From assembly GCA_965219565.1 (NCBI GenBank), contig OZ244780.1, positions 496,001 through 560,000 of the forward strand: 64,000 nt of DNA. The letters run 5' to 3'. Shown in pieces: positions 48,544 to 57,587 of the stretch. Below the pieces are notes generated by a model that did no database searches, was not told where the DNA came from, and saw nothing but the letters and a program-made list of their open reading frames with translations. Source of the DNA: DAOUJI01 sp965219565 (GTDB lineage Bacteria > Chloroflexota > Dehalococcoidia > Lucifugimonadales > JAGWBF01). Each line of letters starts with the position of its first letter. The first letter of the stretch is position 1. A program made the position numbers and the translations under genes.

Positions 48544-50196
48544 TCATGGGGTCGGCAGCGCCTGGGGCGACTGCGGGTCGGCGGGGGAGCGCCATGCGCG
48601 TCCCAGCGGCCCCAGGGCTTCGACGGCCTCTCCGTGGGAGACCCACAGGGGGACCGTCACCCCCTCGGCCCGCATCTCCTCCCGCGCCACGCGCAGGAAG
48701 TGGGTTTGGGCGATCTCGTCGTCGAAGACGACCAGGACTGCGGGCCTTACGCCGTGGTCGTCGGTGGGCCTGTGAGATGAGTAGTAGCGCAGATAGGGGG
48801 CCAGGCGGTCGGACATGGTCGAGGGCCGCACGGCCCGTCTCTCCCACTCCAGGAAGAAGGGCCAGGTAGTATCGTCCTTGCGCAGGACGCCGAAGGCGTC
48901 GGGGTTGACGGCGCGCATACCGCCGTCGTGCCGGAAGTGGCGGGAGGCCCTCCTGGGCGGGTCGAGCTGGACGACCTCCCACGCCAGCAGGCGGGCCTGG
49001 GCGGCGAGGGCGGCCAGGAAGCCGTGTACGGCCGAGGTGTGCTCCATGTTCCTGAGCAGCTGCCGCGTTCTCCTGCCGGTCACGTTGCGCCACTCCAGGG
49101 GGCCTTCCATGTCTTCCAGGGAGATGCTCCACCGGCTCCTCGCCACGGCGACGGAGGTGCGGTCCCTGCGGGCGAGCAGGGAGAGGCCCCGGTCGGTGAG
49201 GGCCAGTCGTCCTCCCGCCTCCCGGGGACGGGCCGCCAGGCCGAACCCCTCCAGGGGGATGACGATGTTGGAGGCCCTCTGGGGCGAGACGCCCATGAGT
49301 GCGGCCAGCTCCCCCAGGGCGATCCAGGGCCAATCGGAGATGAGGTCGAGGGCGCGCTTCTCAGCGGGTCTGAGCATGACGGGCAGCATCCGGTCGGTCA
49401 TGTCCGACGCGGCTCCCCTGTCGGGCAGGTCGGCGGGCGGGTCGGCCCGTCCGGGTTCCGGCTCCAGCGGCAGCCCGCCGCCGGGGGCCGCCCGATCGAG
49501 GGCGTAGCGCAGGGCGACGGATGCGCCCACCCTGGGCGGACTCCACACCGGGTCGCCCGCTCCGGCCGGGACCGCATCGCGTTCGAGGGCCAGCAGCGCC
49601 GGTGCGTCGGTGGTCGAGAGCGCCCTTCGCGCGTGCCTGAGCCGCACCTCGTCGGCAGTGAGGACAAGCAGCGTTCCGGGCATCGGCCAGTCGCGCAGCC
49701 GCCAGAGGCGCTTGGCGAAGCCCGACCGGTCAGCGGTGGGTCCCTGCCGGACGACGCCCACGGTCCTCCCGTCGGGAAGGGTCATGGCGGCGTCCAGGGG
49801 GATGGAGCGGTACCAGTGGAAGCGGACGGGGAACGCCACGTCGGAGACGGCGGAGGCTATGCCGTAGATCGACGCCACGGCGTCGAGACGCTCCATCAGG
49901 CTGCGCCGCCACTGGGCTGAGACGGGCCAGTGGCGCACCAGCTCGTCGGGGGCCATTCCCTCGTCGCCTGCGAGTCTGTGCAGGCCCGCGGCGGTGAGGT
50001 GGAACCTCCGGGCCTGGGGAAGCAGCTCCGTGGCGTGGAGCAGGGAGGCGCAGAGGCCGCCGGACTCCAGCTTTTCGACGGCCTCGTAGACCGCGCCCCT
50101 GGACCAGCCGGTGACGGCGACCATCTCCAACCGGTTGAGGAAGGGCATGGACGCCAGGGCGCGGAGCAGGTCGGGTTCGCATCCTTCGGGTCTCAT
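48544..50196 (-). CDS. Replication-relaxation family protein of the conjugative element
   Basis: A 550-residue protein of the replication-relaxation type found on actinobacterial and Chloroflexota plasmids and conjugative elements. A winged-helix start (LRALASMPFLNRLEMVAVTGWSRGAVYEAVEKLES, given as separate helices) is followed by a long middle region. A second winged-helix segment (WIALGELAALMGVSPQRASNIV) and an alpha/beta end (AVLVVFDDEIAQTHFLRVAREEM) complete it. The end may be a diverged nuclease fold, but no relaxase tyrosine is evident. The ATG overlaps the VirD4-like stop by ATGA. Thought to nick or prepare DNA for transfer; not proven. Confidence 0.75.
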   Translation of the reverse strand: MRPEGCEPDLLRALASMPFLNRLEMVAVTGWSRGAVYEAVEKLESGGLCASLLHATELLPQARRFHLTAAGLHRLAGDEGMAPDELVRHWPVSAQWRRSLMERLDAVASIYGIASAVSDVAFPVRFHWYRSIPLDAAMTLPDGRTVGVVRQGPTADRSGFAKRLWRLRDWPMPGTLLVLTADEVRLRHARRALSTTDAPALLALERDAVPAGAGDPVWSPPRVGASVALRYALDRAAPGGGLPLEPEPGRADPPADLPDRGAASDMTDRMLPVMLRPAEKRALDLISDWPWIALGELAALMGVSPQRASNIVIPLEGFGLAARPREAGGRLALTDRGLSLLARRDRTSVAVARSRWSISLEDMEGPLEWRNVTGRRTRQLLRNMEHTSAVHGFLAALAAQARLLAWEVVQLDPPRRASRHFRHDGGMRAVNPDAFGVLRKDDTTWPFFLEWERRAVRPSTMSDRLAPYLRYYSSHRPTDDHGVRPAVLVVFDDEIAQTHFLRVAREEMRAEGVTVPLWVSHGEAVEALGPLGRAWRSPADPQSPQALPTP

Positions 50197-52772
50197 TCCT
50201 CAGCCTCCTCCCCTTCCCCGGCGTCCGGGGCCGCCTTCCGCCTGCTCCGCCGGCTCCTGCGGTCCGGCCCCTGCTCGGCGTCCGGCTTCTGCTGCTGTTG
50301 TCCGCCGTCCTTCTCAAGCTCGTCGACGCCCCTGCGGAACTCCTCCACCTTCAGATCGCCCTCGGCGTCGCCGTAGGCGACCTGCCGTGCGGGGACGGTG
50401 TATGCGGTCGCCGCCTCTCGGATGCGGTCGGCGGTGTCGGTGTCTCCCTCCTCCGGCTTTCTGACCATCATCGAGAAGGCGGGCATCCGCTCCTTGCCCA
50501 CCGTGGCCCTGACGTAGCAGTGGTGGACGGGCAGCGACACGATGTCGTCCTCGGACACCCGGTCCTTGCCCAGCTCCCACACCAGCGTCCTGGCATCGTT
50601 GCCTGCCACCTGGAAGACGGCCAGGCACCCGACGTTGGCGAGCAGAGTGTCCCGCATGGTGCGGGAGAGGTCGTCGAGCTTGGCGAGGCTCTGGGTGGCC
50701 AGGACGAAGCTGGCCCCGAACTTGCCGAGCTCGCTCAGCATCGACTCGTAATCGACGCCGGGCATCGACTGCATCTCGTCCACCACCACAAGGGCGCCGC
50801 GTCTTCTATTCAGGGGCAGGCTTCCCTGCTCCCGTATCACGGCGTCCACCAGGTTGAGGAGGGACGCGCCCACCAGGGCGGCCACGTCCCTGCCCACCGT
50901 CCCCTGGGACGTGGAGACGAGAAGCACCCCGCCGTCGTGGATCGTCTTTCGCAGGTCGATGGTGGAGCGGCGCTGGCCCAGGATGGCCCGCGCCCTCTTG
51001 GAAGATGCGTAGTAGGAGAGGCGGGTCTGCACGGGGGCCAACGCCTCGGCCCGGTACTGGCGGTGCCAGCTGCCGAAGTCCCTGGCCCACCACTCAAGGA
51101 GGTAGGGGTCCTCGATCTTCTTCAGCACGGAGTTGCGGAAGGGGTCGTTGGACAGCAGCCGCAGCCCGTCGAGGATGGTGTACTGCTGCTCCGCCTCCAC
51201 CTGCTCGTTGGCCTCGTGGAGGGTCTTGACCGTCTGCTCCAGGATGGACTGCATCCTCGGCCCCCACTGCTCCCAGAGTCCCTTGGCGACGCGCACCACC
51301 GAGTCGGCGGTGCGGTCGCGGTCGGCGAAGATGCGGGTGTCCAACAGGTTGATGCCGGGGGAGCGGGACTCGTCGGACAGGTCTATCAGCCGAACGCTGT
51401 CTACCAGGGACTCGGGGACGTGTTCGAGGATGCCGGCCACCAGGTCTGTGTGGGGGTCTATGACCACGATGGCGTCCGAGTCCCTGCCCGCCGCCTTCTC
51501 CCGCATCTTGTGCGTGACCAGGTGGTGCATGAGGGTGGACTTGCCCATGCGGGTGCGGGCGACGTAGAGGTGGTGCCGCCGGAGCAGGTCCTCGGGGAAG
51601 CGGATCTCCCGCTTGGCCCCGGCGGTCGTGTCGCCCACCAGCGCGCCGCCACGGACGCCCCTGGCCGAGGGGCTGAGCGCCCTCGCGCCCGACCGCTCCA
51701 CCAGGGGCGTCTCGTCGCCCGCTCCGGGCGGGTGCCACAGGCTGGCGACCTCGCGGACTCCCAGGACGCTGCGTCCGCCGAACAGGCCGGGGCCTGCCGG
51801 GTGCAGCATCTCCGGGTCTGGGGCAATGGGCCGGACCCTGCCGACCTTGAACCGCGCTCCTGCGGGGTTGTCGTAGTGGCGGTAGGCGGCGGCCACCGGG
51901 CCGAGAAGCTCCCTGGCGCGCACCTGCCCCGTGTCGGCGGGCAGCACCGCAACGACCTGTATCTCCGCGTCGAAGGCGATGCGGGAGACCTTCTCCTGTA
52001 TCAGGATCGGGTCTTCCACCCGCTTGCGGGCCTTCTTCCACCGCCACCATCCCCAGCCGCCGACGACCAGCCCCAGGGCCGTGCCCGTCCCCAGAAGGGC
52101 GGCCTTCCATATCTCGCCGTCCTGCACCCAGAGGTAGCCCTTCAGCGCGGCGAGAGCGCCGATGCCCAACACGGCCATCGTGATGCCGTCCATCTGCAGG
52201 GGCTTGGTCTGGAAGGTGTAGGCGGGCTCCCTCGGCTCCATGCCGGGCCGCCTGTGGGCCTTGTCCAGGTGTCCCTGCGACCAGTCGGGTCCCAGAGAGC
52301 GCAGCAACAGCCGCGCCACCACCCGCTCCCCCTCGTTGAGGGCCGTCAGAGCGCCCATCAGGGCGATGAGGGGGTCGGAGCCGGGGTCGAGCAGGTCGTC
52401 GTCGCGGAAGGTCCTCAGCGGGACGTACTCGGGGCCGTCGGCCCGCAGGGTCATGCTCCACGCCTGCTCGCCCTCTTCGAGCCTGAGCGGGTCTTCCTCC
52501 GGGTCAAGCCTCTGGATGCGGGCCTGGGGGTAGTGGGCGGAGAGTTGGCCGCGCACCACGGCGGCGTCGAGGCAGCGGGCCATGAGGGTCACGCCGTCCA
52601 TGTCGGCGGCCAGCTCCAGGGAGAAGGGCTCGGGCACGGCGATGGACTGGAGCAGGTTCTCCACGCCCAGCAGGGTGCGCTCCCCGGCGCGGGGCGGCGT
52701 CACCGCGAGCAGGACGGGGCCTTTCTTCTCGGCGTCGTCTCCAAACAGGATTTCCTTCGGGTTCAGCTTCAT
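50193..52772 (-). CDS. VirD4/TraD-like type IV coupling ATPase
   Basis: An 859-residue ATPase that would feed DNA into the mating pore. Two membrane helices lie near residues 200-255 (MAVLGIGALAALKGYLW, LGTGTALGLVVGGWGWW). Walker A is YVARTRMGKSTLMHHLV near 403-412 and Walker B is ALVVVDEMQSMPG near 658. FVLATQSLAKLDDLSRTMRD covers the TraG-like C-terminal helicase strands. It ends in a charged Lys/Arg/Glu tail. AAGGAAGG precedes the ATG. In the same operon as VirB4-like and VirB6-like genes. Confidence 0.88.
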   Translation of the reverse strand: MKLNPKEILFGDDAEKKGPVLLAVTPPRAGERTLLGVENLLQSIAVPEPFSLELAADMDGVTLMARCLDAAVVRGQLSAHYPQARIQRLDPEEDPLRLEEGEQAWSMTLRADGPEYVPLRTFRDDDLLDPGSDPLIALMGALTALNEGERVVARLLLRSLGPDWSQGHLDKAHRRPGMEPREPAYTFQTKPLQMDGITMAVLGIGALAALKGYLWVQDGEIWKAALLGTGTALGLVVGGWGWWRWKKARKRVEDPILIQEKVSRIAFDAEIQVVAVLPADTGQVRARELLGPVAAAYRHYDNPAGARFKVGRVRPIAPDPEMLHPAGPGLFGGRSVLGVREVASLWHPPGAGDETPLVERSGARALSPSARGVRGGALVGDTTAGAKREIRFPEDLLRRHHLYVARTRMGKSTLMHHLVTHKMREKAAGRDSDAIVVIDPHTDLVAGILEHVPESLVDSVRLIDLSDESRSPGINLLDTRIFADRDRTADSVVRVAKGLWEQWGPRMQSILEQTVKTLHEANEQVEAEQQYTILDGLRLLSNDPFRNSVLKKIEDPYLLEWWARDFGSWHRQYRAEALAPVQTRLSYYASSKRARAILGQRRSTIDLRKTIHDGGVLLVSTSQGTVGRDVAALVGASLLNLVDAVIREQGSLPLNRRRGALVVVDEMQSMPGVDYESMLSELGKFGASFVLATQSLAKLDDLSRTMRDTLLANVGCLAVFQVAGNDARTLVWELGKDRVSEDDIVSLPVHHCYVRATVGKERMPAFSMMVRKPEEGDTDTADRIREAATAYTVPARQVAYGDAEGDLKVEEFRRGVDELEKDGGQQQQKPDAEQGPDRRSRRSRRKAAPDAGEGEEAEE

Positions 52773-52823
52773 GAGGGGATGCCTTCCTTTCTCTATGGGT
52801 TCTTCTCGGCGTTCTCGCCTGTC

Positions 52824-55067
52824 CTACCTGTGCGCTCCGGGCCTCCACTCGATGACCGCCGTCTCCTCCGGGGTGGCCTCGATGCGGACGGGAAAGCGGT
52901 TGCCCTTTGCCAGCAATAGGCCGTCTCCCCTGGGGCACGACAGGAGCCATCGCTGGAGGTCTTCGGGAAGGTCGAAGGCGTCGCCCACGGTGCTGATGGC
53001 CGCCGCGTCCTGCTGGAGCAGCAGCTTGAAGGCGGCGTTCTGGAGGAGCGCCCTTCCCGAATGTCCGGTGATGGTTCGGGAGGTGTCCTCGGACAGGAGG
53101 TCCTGCACGTCCTGGGTGATGAACTGCAACCCCAGGCGGTGCTTCCGGGCGCGCTTCGCCATCGAGACCATGAAGGCCGCCCCCTCGGGGTGCTGCATGA
53201 TGCTCCACACCTCGTCCACGACCAGCAGCCTCGGCTTGGGGTCCTGGGCTGCGGCCGCCCACACCGTCTCGGTGCAGACCATCGCGGCGGCGGGACGAAG
53301 CTCCGGTTCCAGGAGGTGCAGGTCGAACACGGTGATCAGGGCCTCGTTGCCGAGAAGGTCGTCTCCCTCGTCGGAGAGCAGGTGTCTGAGGCTGCCGGTG
53401 GCAAAGGGCCTGAGCAGCCTTGCGAGGCCGGGGTCTCCCGCCTCGTCTTCTCGCAGATATGTGTAGAAATCACGGAAGCCGGTGCGCTCGCGGGGCTTTG
53501 CGTAGTAGCCCGCCAGGGCGTGGTCGAGGGAGGCGCGGCGCTCCGCGCCGAGACTCTCGCCCACCATCACCTCGATGAGGCGTCTCAGGCTGCCGATGCG
53601 CTGGAGCATCTCCTCCGAGTCGCCCTTGTCGATGACGAAGGGGTTCATGCCCTGGCCGGGGACGCCGGGGCTGAGAACGCGTCCTCCCGCGGCGCGGGCC
53701 ATGTCGGCGTACTCGCCCTCCGGGTCGATGGCGTAGGCGGTGACTCCCCTGGTAAGGCCCCGCAGCATTCCCAGCTTGGTGGCAAAGGACTTGCCGCTGC
53801 CGGAGCGGGCCAGGACCGCCGTGTTCGCGTTGAGGTGGGTCCCGTCCCAGGGGTCGTAGACGACAGGGGAGCAGGCGCGCATGTCGATGCCGTAGAGGGT
53901 GCCGGACCGCGTGTCCAGGTCTGGCGGCGAGAAGGGGAAGAGCCGGGCGATGCTGGACGTGTCCAGGCTGCGCCACTCGGCCACGGCGTTCAGGGCCAGG
54001 GGCAGCGTCGAAAGCAGCCCCTCGCGCTGTCTGAATGCGAGATTGTCGAGCTTGCCCAGGGTTGCGGCGAAGTGGGCCTTGGCCCGCTGGGTCATCTCCC
54101 TAAGCGACGCCTCGTCCTTCGCGTGCAGCGTCACCGACAGGGACGCATGAAACAGCCTCTCCCTGCCTCGCTGCACCTCGTCCCTGAGACGGGTGATGTC
54201 CTCCAGGGCGATCTCCGCCTCGGGGGACATGGTGCGCCCGCGCTTGAATGAAAGGGACTGGGCCGACTCGAAGCGCACCTTCTGCCACTCCAGGGTCCTG
54301 GCGGCCTGCTCCGCAGGTATCGGGCCGACGTGGATGGAGAGGTCCATCGGCGCCCCCGCCGCCATCAGCCCCTGGAGGAAGCCGGGGGCCAGCGAGCGGG
54401 GCCAGCGGCCCAGGTGAAGGGAGCGCACGAGGCTCCCGCCGACGCGCATGTCGCGGCGGCCTATCTCCACCTCGACGGGACTCTCCTCGTCGAACTCTGC
54501 GGGGGAGCCGCCCAGGGCGGCCGACACAAGAAACATCCGAAGCTGGCGACCTCTCAGGAGGTGGACGGACAGCCCGGCCCGTGCTAACAGGCCGCGCAGG
54601 TCGTCGATGCGCCCGGACTCGCACACGGCGTAGAAGCGCCGGTCGAGGATGCCGTCCCGCGCCTCCAGATCGGTGAGCAGACGCCCGAGGGACTCGGAGG
54701 CCGCCCTCGTCTGCGGGGGCAGGTCCTCCGGCTGGGCCTCCTTCAGCTTCTCCCGCATCTGTCCCAAGCGGGGCGCGTGCTGCCTGATGAGCAGTTGGGC
54801 CGGGAAGTCCAGGGCGTTGAGCGCGCCCGCGAAGGCCCCCAGCTTCGGTTCGTCCAGCTCCAGGCCCATCACCTCGCACACGCCGAGCTTCACCCCGTCC
54901 AGGCGCACCGGGCCGTCGTCGTCCAGGTGTGAGAGCATGAAGAACAGGGGCAGGTCCGGCGGCGGCTTGGGCGCCGGGGTCTCCGTCGTTCCGGCAGGTT
55001 CCGTGGGGAGTCCGCCCTCCGGCGTCTCCCCTCCGCGTTTCGTGATTCGTTCAATCAGCTTCTTCAA
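52824..55067 (-). CDS. VirB4/TraC-like type IV secretion ATPase
   Basis: A 747-residue cytosolic ATPase that powers pilus assembly and transfer. A Pro-rich N-terminus (about 20-45) is followed by the VirB4 N-domain (RFYAVCESGRIDDL, SFKRGRTMSPEAEIALEDI). The RecA-like motor has Walker A VLARSGSGKSFATKLGML near 418, YAIDPEGEYADMA, and Walker B LLVVDEVWSIMQHPEG near 610. The QFITQDVQDLL motif is typical. The start is a TTG at 55067, with AAGGA ten bases upstream; there is no ATG. The frame open to 55205 is a shadow of the pilin gene. Confidence 0.9.
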   Translation of the reverse strand: MKKLIERITKRGGETPEGGLPTEPAGTTETPAPKPPPDLPLFFMLSHLDDDGPVRLDGVKLGVCEVMGLELDEPKLGAFAGALNALDFPAQLLIRQHAPRLGQMREKLKEAQPEDLPPQTRAASESLGRLLTDLEARDGILDRRFYAVCESGRIDDLRGLLARAGLSVHLLRGRQLRMFLVSAALGGSPAEFDEESPVEVEIGRRDMRVGGSLVRSLHLGRWPRSLAPGFLQGLMAAGAPMDLSIHVGPIPAEQAARTLEWQKVRFESAQSLSFKRGRTMSPEAEIALEDITRLRDEVQRGRERLFHASLSVTLHAKDEASLREMTQRAKAHFAATLGKLDNLAFRQREGLLSTLPLALNAVAEWRSLDTSSIARLFPFSPPDLDTRSGTLYGIDMRACSPVVYDPWDGTHLNANTAVLARSGSGKSFATKLGMLRGLTRGVTAYAIDPEGEYADMARAAGGRVLSPGVPGQGMNPFVIDKGDSEEMLQRIGSLRRLIEVMVGESLGAERRASLDHALAGYYAKPRERTGFRDFYTYLREDEAGDPGLARLLRPFATGSLRHLLSDEGDDLLGNEALITVFDLHLLEPELRPAAAMVCTETVWAAAAQDPKPRLLVVDEVWSIMQHPEGAAFMVSMAKRARKHRLGLQFITQDVQDLLSEDTSRTITGHSGRALLQNAAFKLLLQQDAAAISTVGDAFDLPEDLQRWLLSCPRGDGLLLAKGNRFPVRIEATPEETAVIEWRPGAHR

Positions 55068-55086
55068 TTCCGTAGATTCCTTTTCT

Positions 55087-55413
55087 CTATGGGGTTGGGA
55101 ATTCCACGAGGCCGCTGCTGAGCAGCGCGGCCACGCCCTTGGCCGACAGGGCCAGGACCAGCCCGACCACCGCCATGACGACGGCGGTCTTGGCCTTGCC
55201 CCCACCCCGCTCCTCGCCGCCCTCGGCCATCAGGATGAAGCCGGCCCAGACGATGGCGAACACGCAGAGGCCGGAGGCGGCGTAGACCATCGCCGTGAGC
55301 ACGCGGTCGAACTGGCGGAGCATCTCCTGCTCCTCCGCCGGGGCCGCGCCGGTGGTCGCCAGCGCAGCCGCAGCCAGCAGGGTGACCGCAATCGCGGGCC
55401 TCACCAGGGCCAC
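55087..55413 (-). CDS. VirB2/TrbC-like pilin candidate
   Basis: A 108-residue exported membrane protein. The signal sequence (about 5-26) ends ATTGAAPAEEQ, and two helices follow (MVYAASGLCVFAIVWAGFILMAEGG and TAVVMAVVGLVLALSAKGVAALL). Size and topology fit VirB2/TrbC pilins. The start is GTG at 55413, overlapping the upstream gene's stop by 13 bases. Confidence 0.7.
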   Translation of the reverse strand: MALVRPAIAVTLLAAAALATTGAAPAEEQEMLRQFDRVLTAMVYAASGLCVFAIVWAGFILMAEGGEERGGGKAKTAVVMAVVGLVLALSAKGVAALLSSGLVEFPTP

Positions 55414-57116
55414 TCCCAGCCCATGTCTTCGAACCAGCCCCGCAGTCCGTCGGCAGACTCCTGCTCAGCGGGCGGGTCTTCCGGCTCAGGCTCCGGCAGC
55501 GCCAGGGCCTCGTAGGGGTCGTCGCTGCCGATGCCGGACGCCAGGGACAGGGCCTCGTCACGGCTCCGGGTGATGGGCGAGCGCTCCACCGTCTCGGCCT
55601 TGACGTGCTCCTTGTGCAGGACATCCACCGTCACCTCCCTGGCGATGGTGGCGCTGGGGACGTAGGCGTAGGCCGTCGCGGTGGCGGACTCGGTGGTCCC
55701 GTCCTCGTTGGTCACGGTCACCGTCTCGCTGTCGTAGTCGCTGTCCCCCGGGCGATGGAGGTGCACGGTCCTGGTGACCTGCTCGACCCGCTCCGGGTGG
55801 TGGGTAAGCATCGTCAGCGGGGGGGTGGGGATGCTCAGGGACGCCTCAAGGGTCACGTCCATGCTCACGGCGTGAACCGTCTCGCCGGTCCCGACCGGGA
55901 GCCGGAAACGGGTCTCGCCGTTGGGGACGAAGGCGACGGTGGCGTGGGAAGCGCCGGTCGCTGCGGCCACCGTCCCGGTGATGGCCGTCACCTGGGCGTC
56001 CAACAGGGCCGTCTCGGTGACGCTCTGGTGCCCGGCCACCGTCTGAAGCTCGATGGGCTCCTCGACGGCGGACACGCACTCCGACTCGATGACCCCGCTG
56101 ACCGCTCCGGGCGTCCAGCCCAGGGAGGTCATGCGAAGGGCGCAGAGCTCCCCCTCCACAGCAGGAAGGGGGTACGGGATCCGGTCGTGTTCCACCGTGA
56201 GGGCTCCCGCCTGCCCCAGCGTGTCCTCCCACGACACGGTGAAGGACGGGACGGGGCCGTTCAGTGGGAGTGAGTAGTCGATGCGCTCCCCCTCCGTCAG
56301 GGTGGCCGAACCCCAGAAGCGCAGCCACGTGCCGGTCGGCCCGCCGAAGGCCCGCACCCGGATGTCCAGGGCGGTGGCGGCCCGAAGGGTGACGGCGGCC
56401 CGGTCGCCGGAGACGGTGAGTCCCTCGACGAATATCCTCCGTCCTTCCACCGGCTCCTCGACCTCGAAGTCGATCTCGTCCCGCCAGGGCTCGTGGTCGT
56501 CGGCCAGGGCGACCTGGGGGACGGTCACCAAGGCCATGGCAAGGACGGCCAGGGCCGCGAAGGCCAGGAAGCCCCTGCGGGGTTTCCTCCGCCTCGTCTC
56601 CAGCGTCTCGGCTCGGTGGTCGTGACGCTGGCCCCTCCTTCCGTCCTTCCCCCTGCGCTTGCCGAACCAGCGCATCCTTCCGTTGCGGCGCTCCTTGTTC
56701 TTGCGGGTTTTCCCCTTCTTGCGCAGCCTTGCCAGGCCGCGCCCGGCGCGTTTCGCCATCAGGCTCAGCGGGCCGGGGCCGCTCCTGACCGGCTGCGCCG
56801 GCGCGGGCGGCTCGGCCCTCACCAACTGGGACACCTGCCCGGCGTAGAGCCGAGCCCCCAGCCGGTACTTGAGCAGGTCGGCGGCCACCAACGGCAGCCG
56901 CCGACCTCCTATCTTCCCGACGACCATGACGATGCCGACCAGTCCGAAGACGGCGGCAATCCCCATGCGCACCTCGGACGGGCCGACGGGGGCGTAGCGG
57001 TATGCGCCGTAGGAGATGGCGCACACCGCCATCACCGCCACGATCTGCGGGAAGGTGAATCCCAATAGGACCCGGTCCTCGGCCTGGACGTGAGTCGGTA
57101 CCTCGTGTTCTCTCAT
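55401..57116 (-). CDS. PrgI/VirB3-like protein fused to an exported beta-rich domain
   Basis: A 571-residue protein. Residues about 1-105 are PrgI-like: VPTHVQAEDRVLLGFTFPQIVAVMAVCAIS, given as VPTHVQAEDRVLLGF, with two helices. A very basic linker (LRKKGKTRKNKERRNGR) follows, then a third hydrophobic helix (FLAFAALAVLAMALVTVPQVALADD) that looks like a signal sequence. About 320 residues of beta-rich sequence with Thr/Ser repeats come next, and an acidic tail. The start is the ATG at 57116 after GGGAGG. The exported half could also be made on its own from MRWFGKR. The fusion would tie the channel to a cell-surface domain. Confidence 0.75.
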   Translation of the reverse strand: MREHEVPTHVQAEDRVLLGFTFPQIVAVMAVCAISYGAYRYAPVGPSEVRMGIAAVFGLVGIVMVVGKIGGRRLPLVAADLLKYRLGARLYAGQVSQLVRAEPPAPAQPVRSGPGPLSLMAKRAGRGLARLRKKGKTRKNKERRNGRMRWFGKRRGKDGRRGQRHDHRAETLETRRRKPRRGFLAFAALAVLAMALVTVPQVALADDHEPWRDEIDFEVEEPVEGRRIFVEGLTVSGDRAAVTLRAATALDIRVRAFGGPTGTWLRFWGSATLTEGERIDYSLPLNGPVPSFTVSWEDTLGQAGALTVEHDRIPYPLPAVEGELCALRMTSLGWTPGAVSGVIESECVSAVEEPIELQTVAGHQSVTETALLDAQVTAITGTVAAATGASHATVAFVPNGETRFRLPVGTGETVHAVSMDVTLEASLSIPTPPLTMLTHHPERVEQVTRTVHLHRPGDSDYDSETVTVTNEDGTTESATATAYAYVPSATIAREVTVDVLHKEHVKAETVERSPITRSRDEALSLASGIGSDDPYEALALPEPEPEDPPAEQESADGLRGWFEDMGWEWPW

Positions 57117-57142
57117 TGCCATTCCTCCCTTCTCACGTGCGC

Positions 57143-57424
57143 CTAGCTGCTGGGCGTGGGGTCGGGCAGCACGTCGTCGATGTCGATTCCGGGATCCACG
57201 ACGGCGTTCATCACCAGCTCCACGACGCCGTAGGCGACCAGGGCCAGCACGATGCCCGCCAGGGCGGTCATCATTGCGCTCTTGCCGCGCTCCATCTGAT
57301 GGGGCGCTCCGCTGGCCGTGAGGTACAGGTAGGCGCCGTAGATGAAGAAGCCCACGCCTATCGCCCCCACGACGCCCAGCAGGATTCCCACCAGGTTCGA
57401 TATGGTCTGTGTCAGTTGTTCCAT
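57143..57424 (-). CDS. Second small pilin-like membrane protein
   Basis: A 93-residue protein with two helices (LVGILLGVVGAIGVGFFIYGAYLYL and MMTALAGIVLALVAYGVVELVM) and a short acidic tail. Size and layout resemble pilin or VirB2-like proteins. GGAG precedes the ATG. It lies just ahead of the PrgI fusion, so the element carries two pilin-like genes. Confidence 0.65.
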   Translation of the reverse strand: MEQLTQTISNLVGILLGVVGAIGVGFFIYGAYLYLTASGAPHQMERGKSAMMTALAGIVLALVAYGVVELVMNAVVDPGIDIDDVLPDPTPSS

Positions 57425-57587
57425 TCGTTCTTTCTCCTCTTTTCCGCCGGACGCTGCTCGCTTTCCCGGCGTTCATCACTTCGTTCTCTCGCCTCGGTGA
57501 CTCCCCGCTACTTGCACATCGCTCCTCCCTCCCTTGCTTTACTTATCGACGCGAATTCCATCGTTGGCTTGCTAGTCGTTTCCTGAG

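Noticed and set aside
50298..52919. An 873-codon open frame on the plus strand opposite the VirD4-like gene
   Set aside because: It is the complement of a strongly supported ATPase gene in GC-rich DNA, where antisense frames stay open by codon bias; its product is low-complexity and matches nothing.
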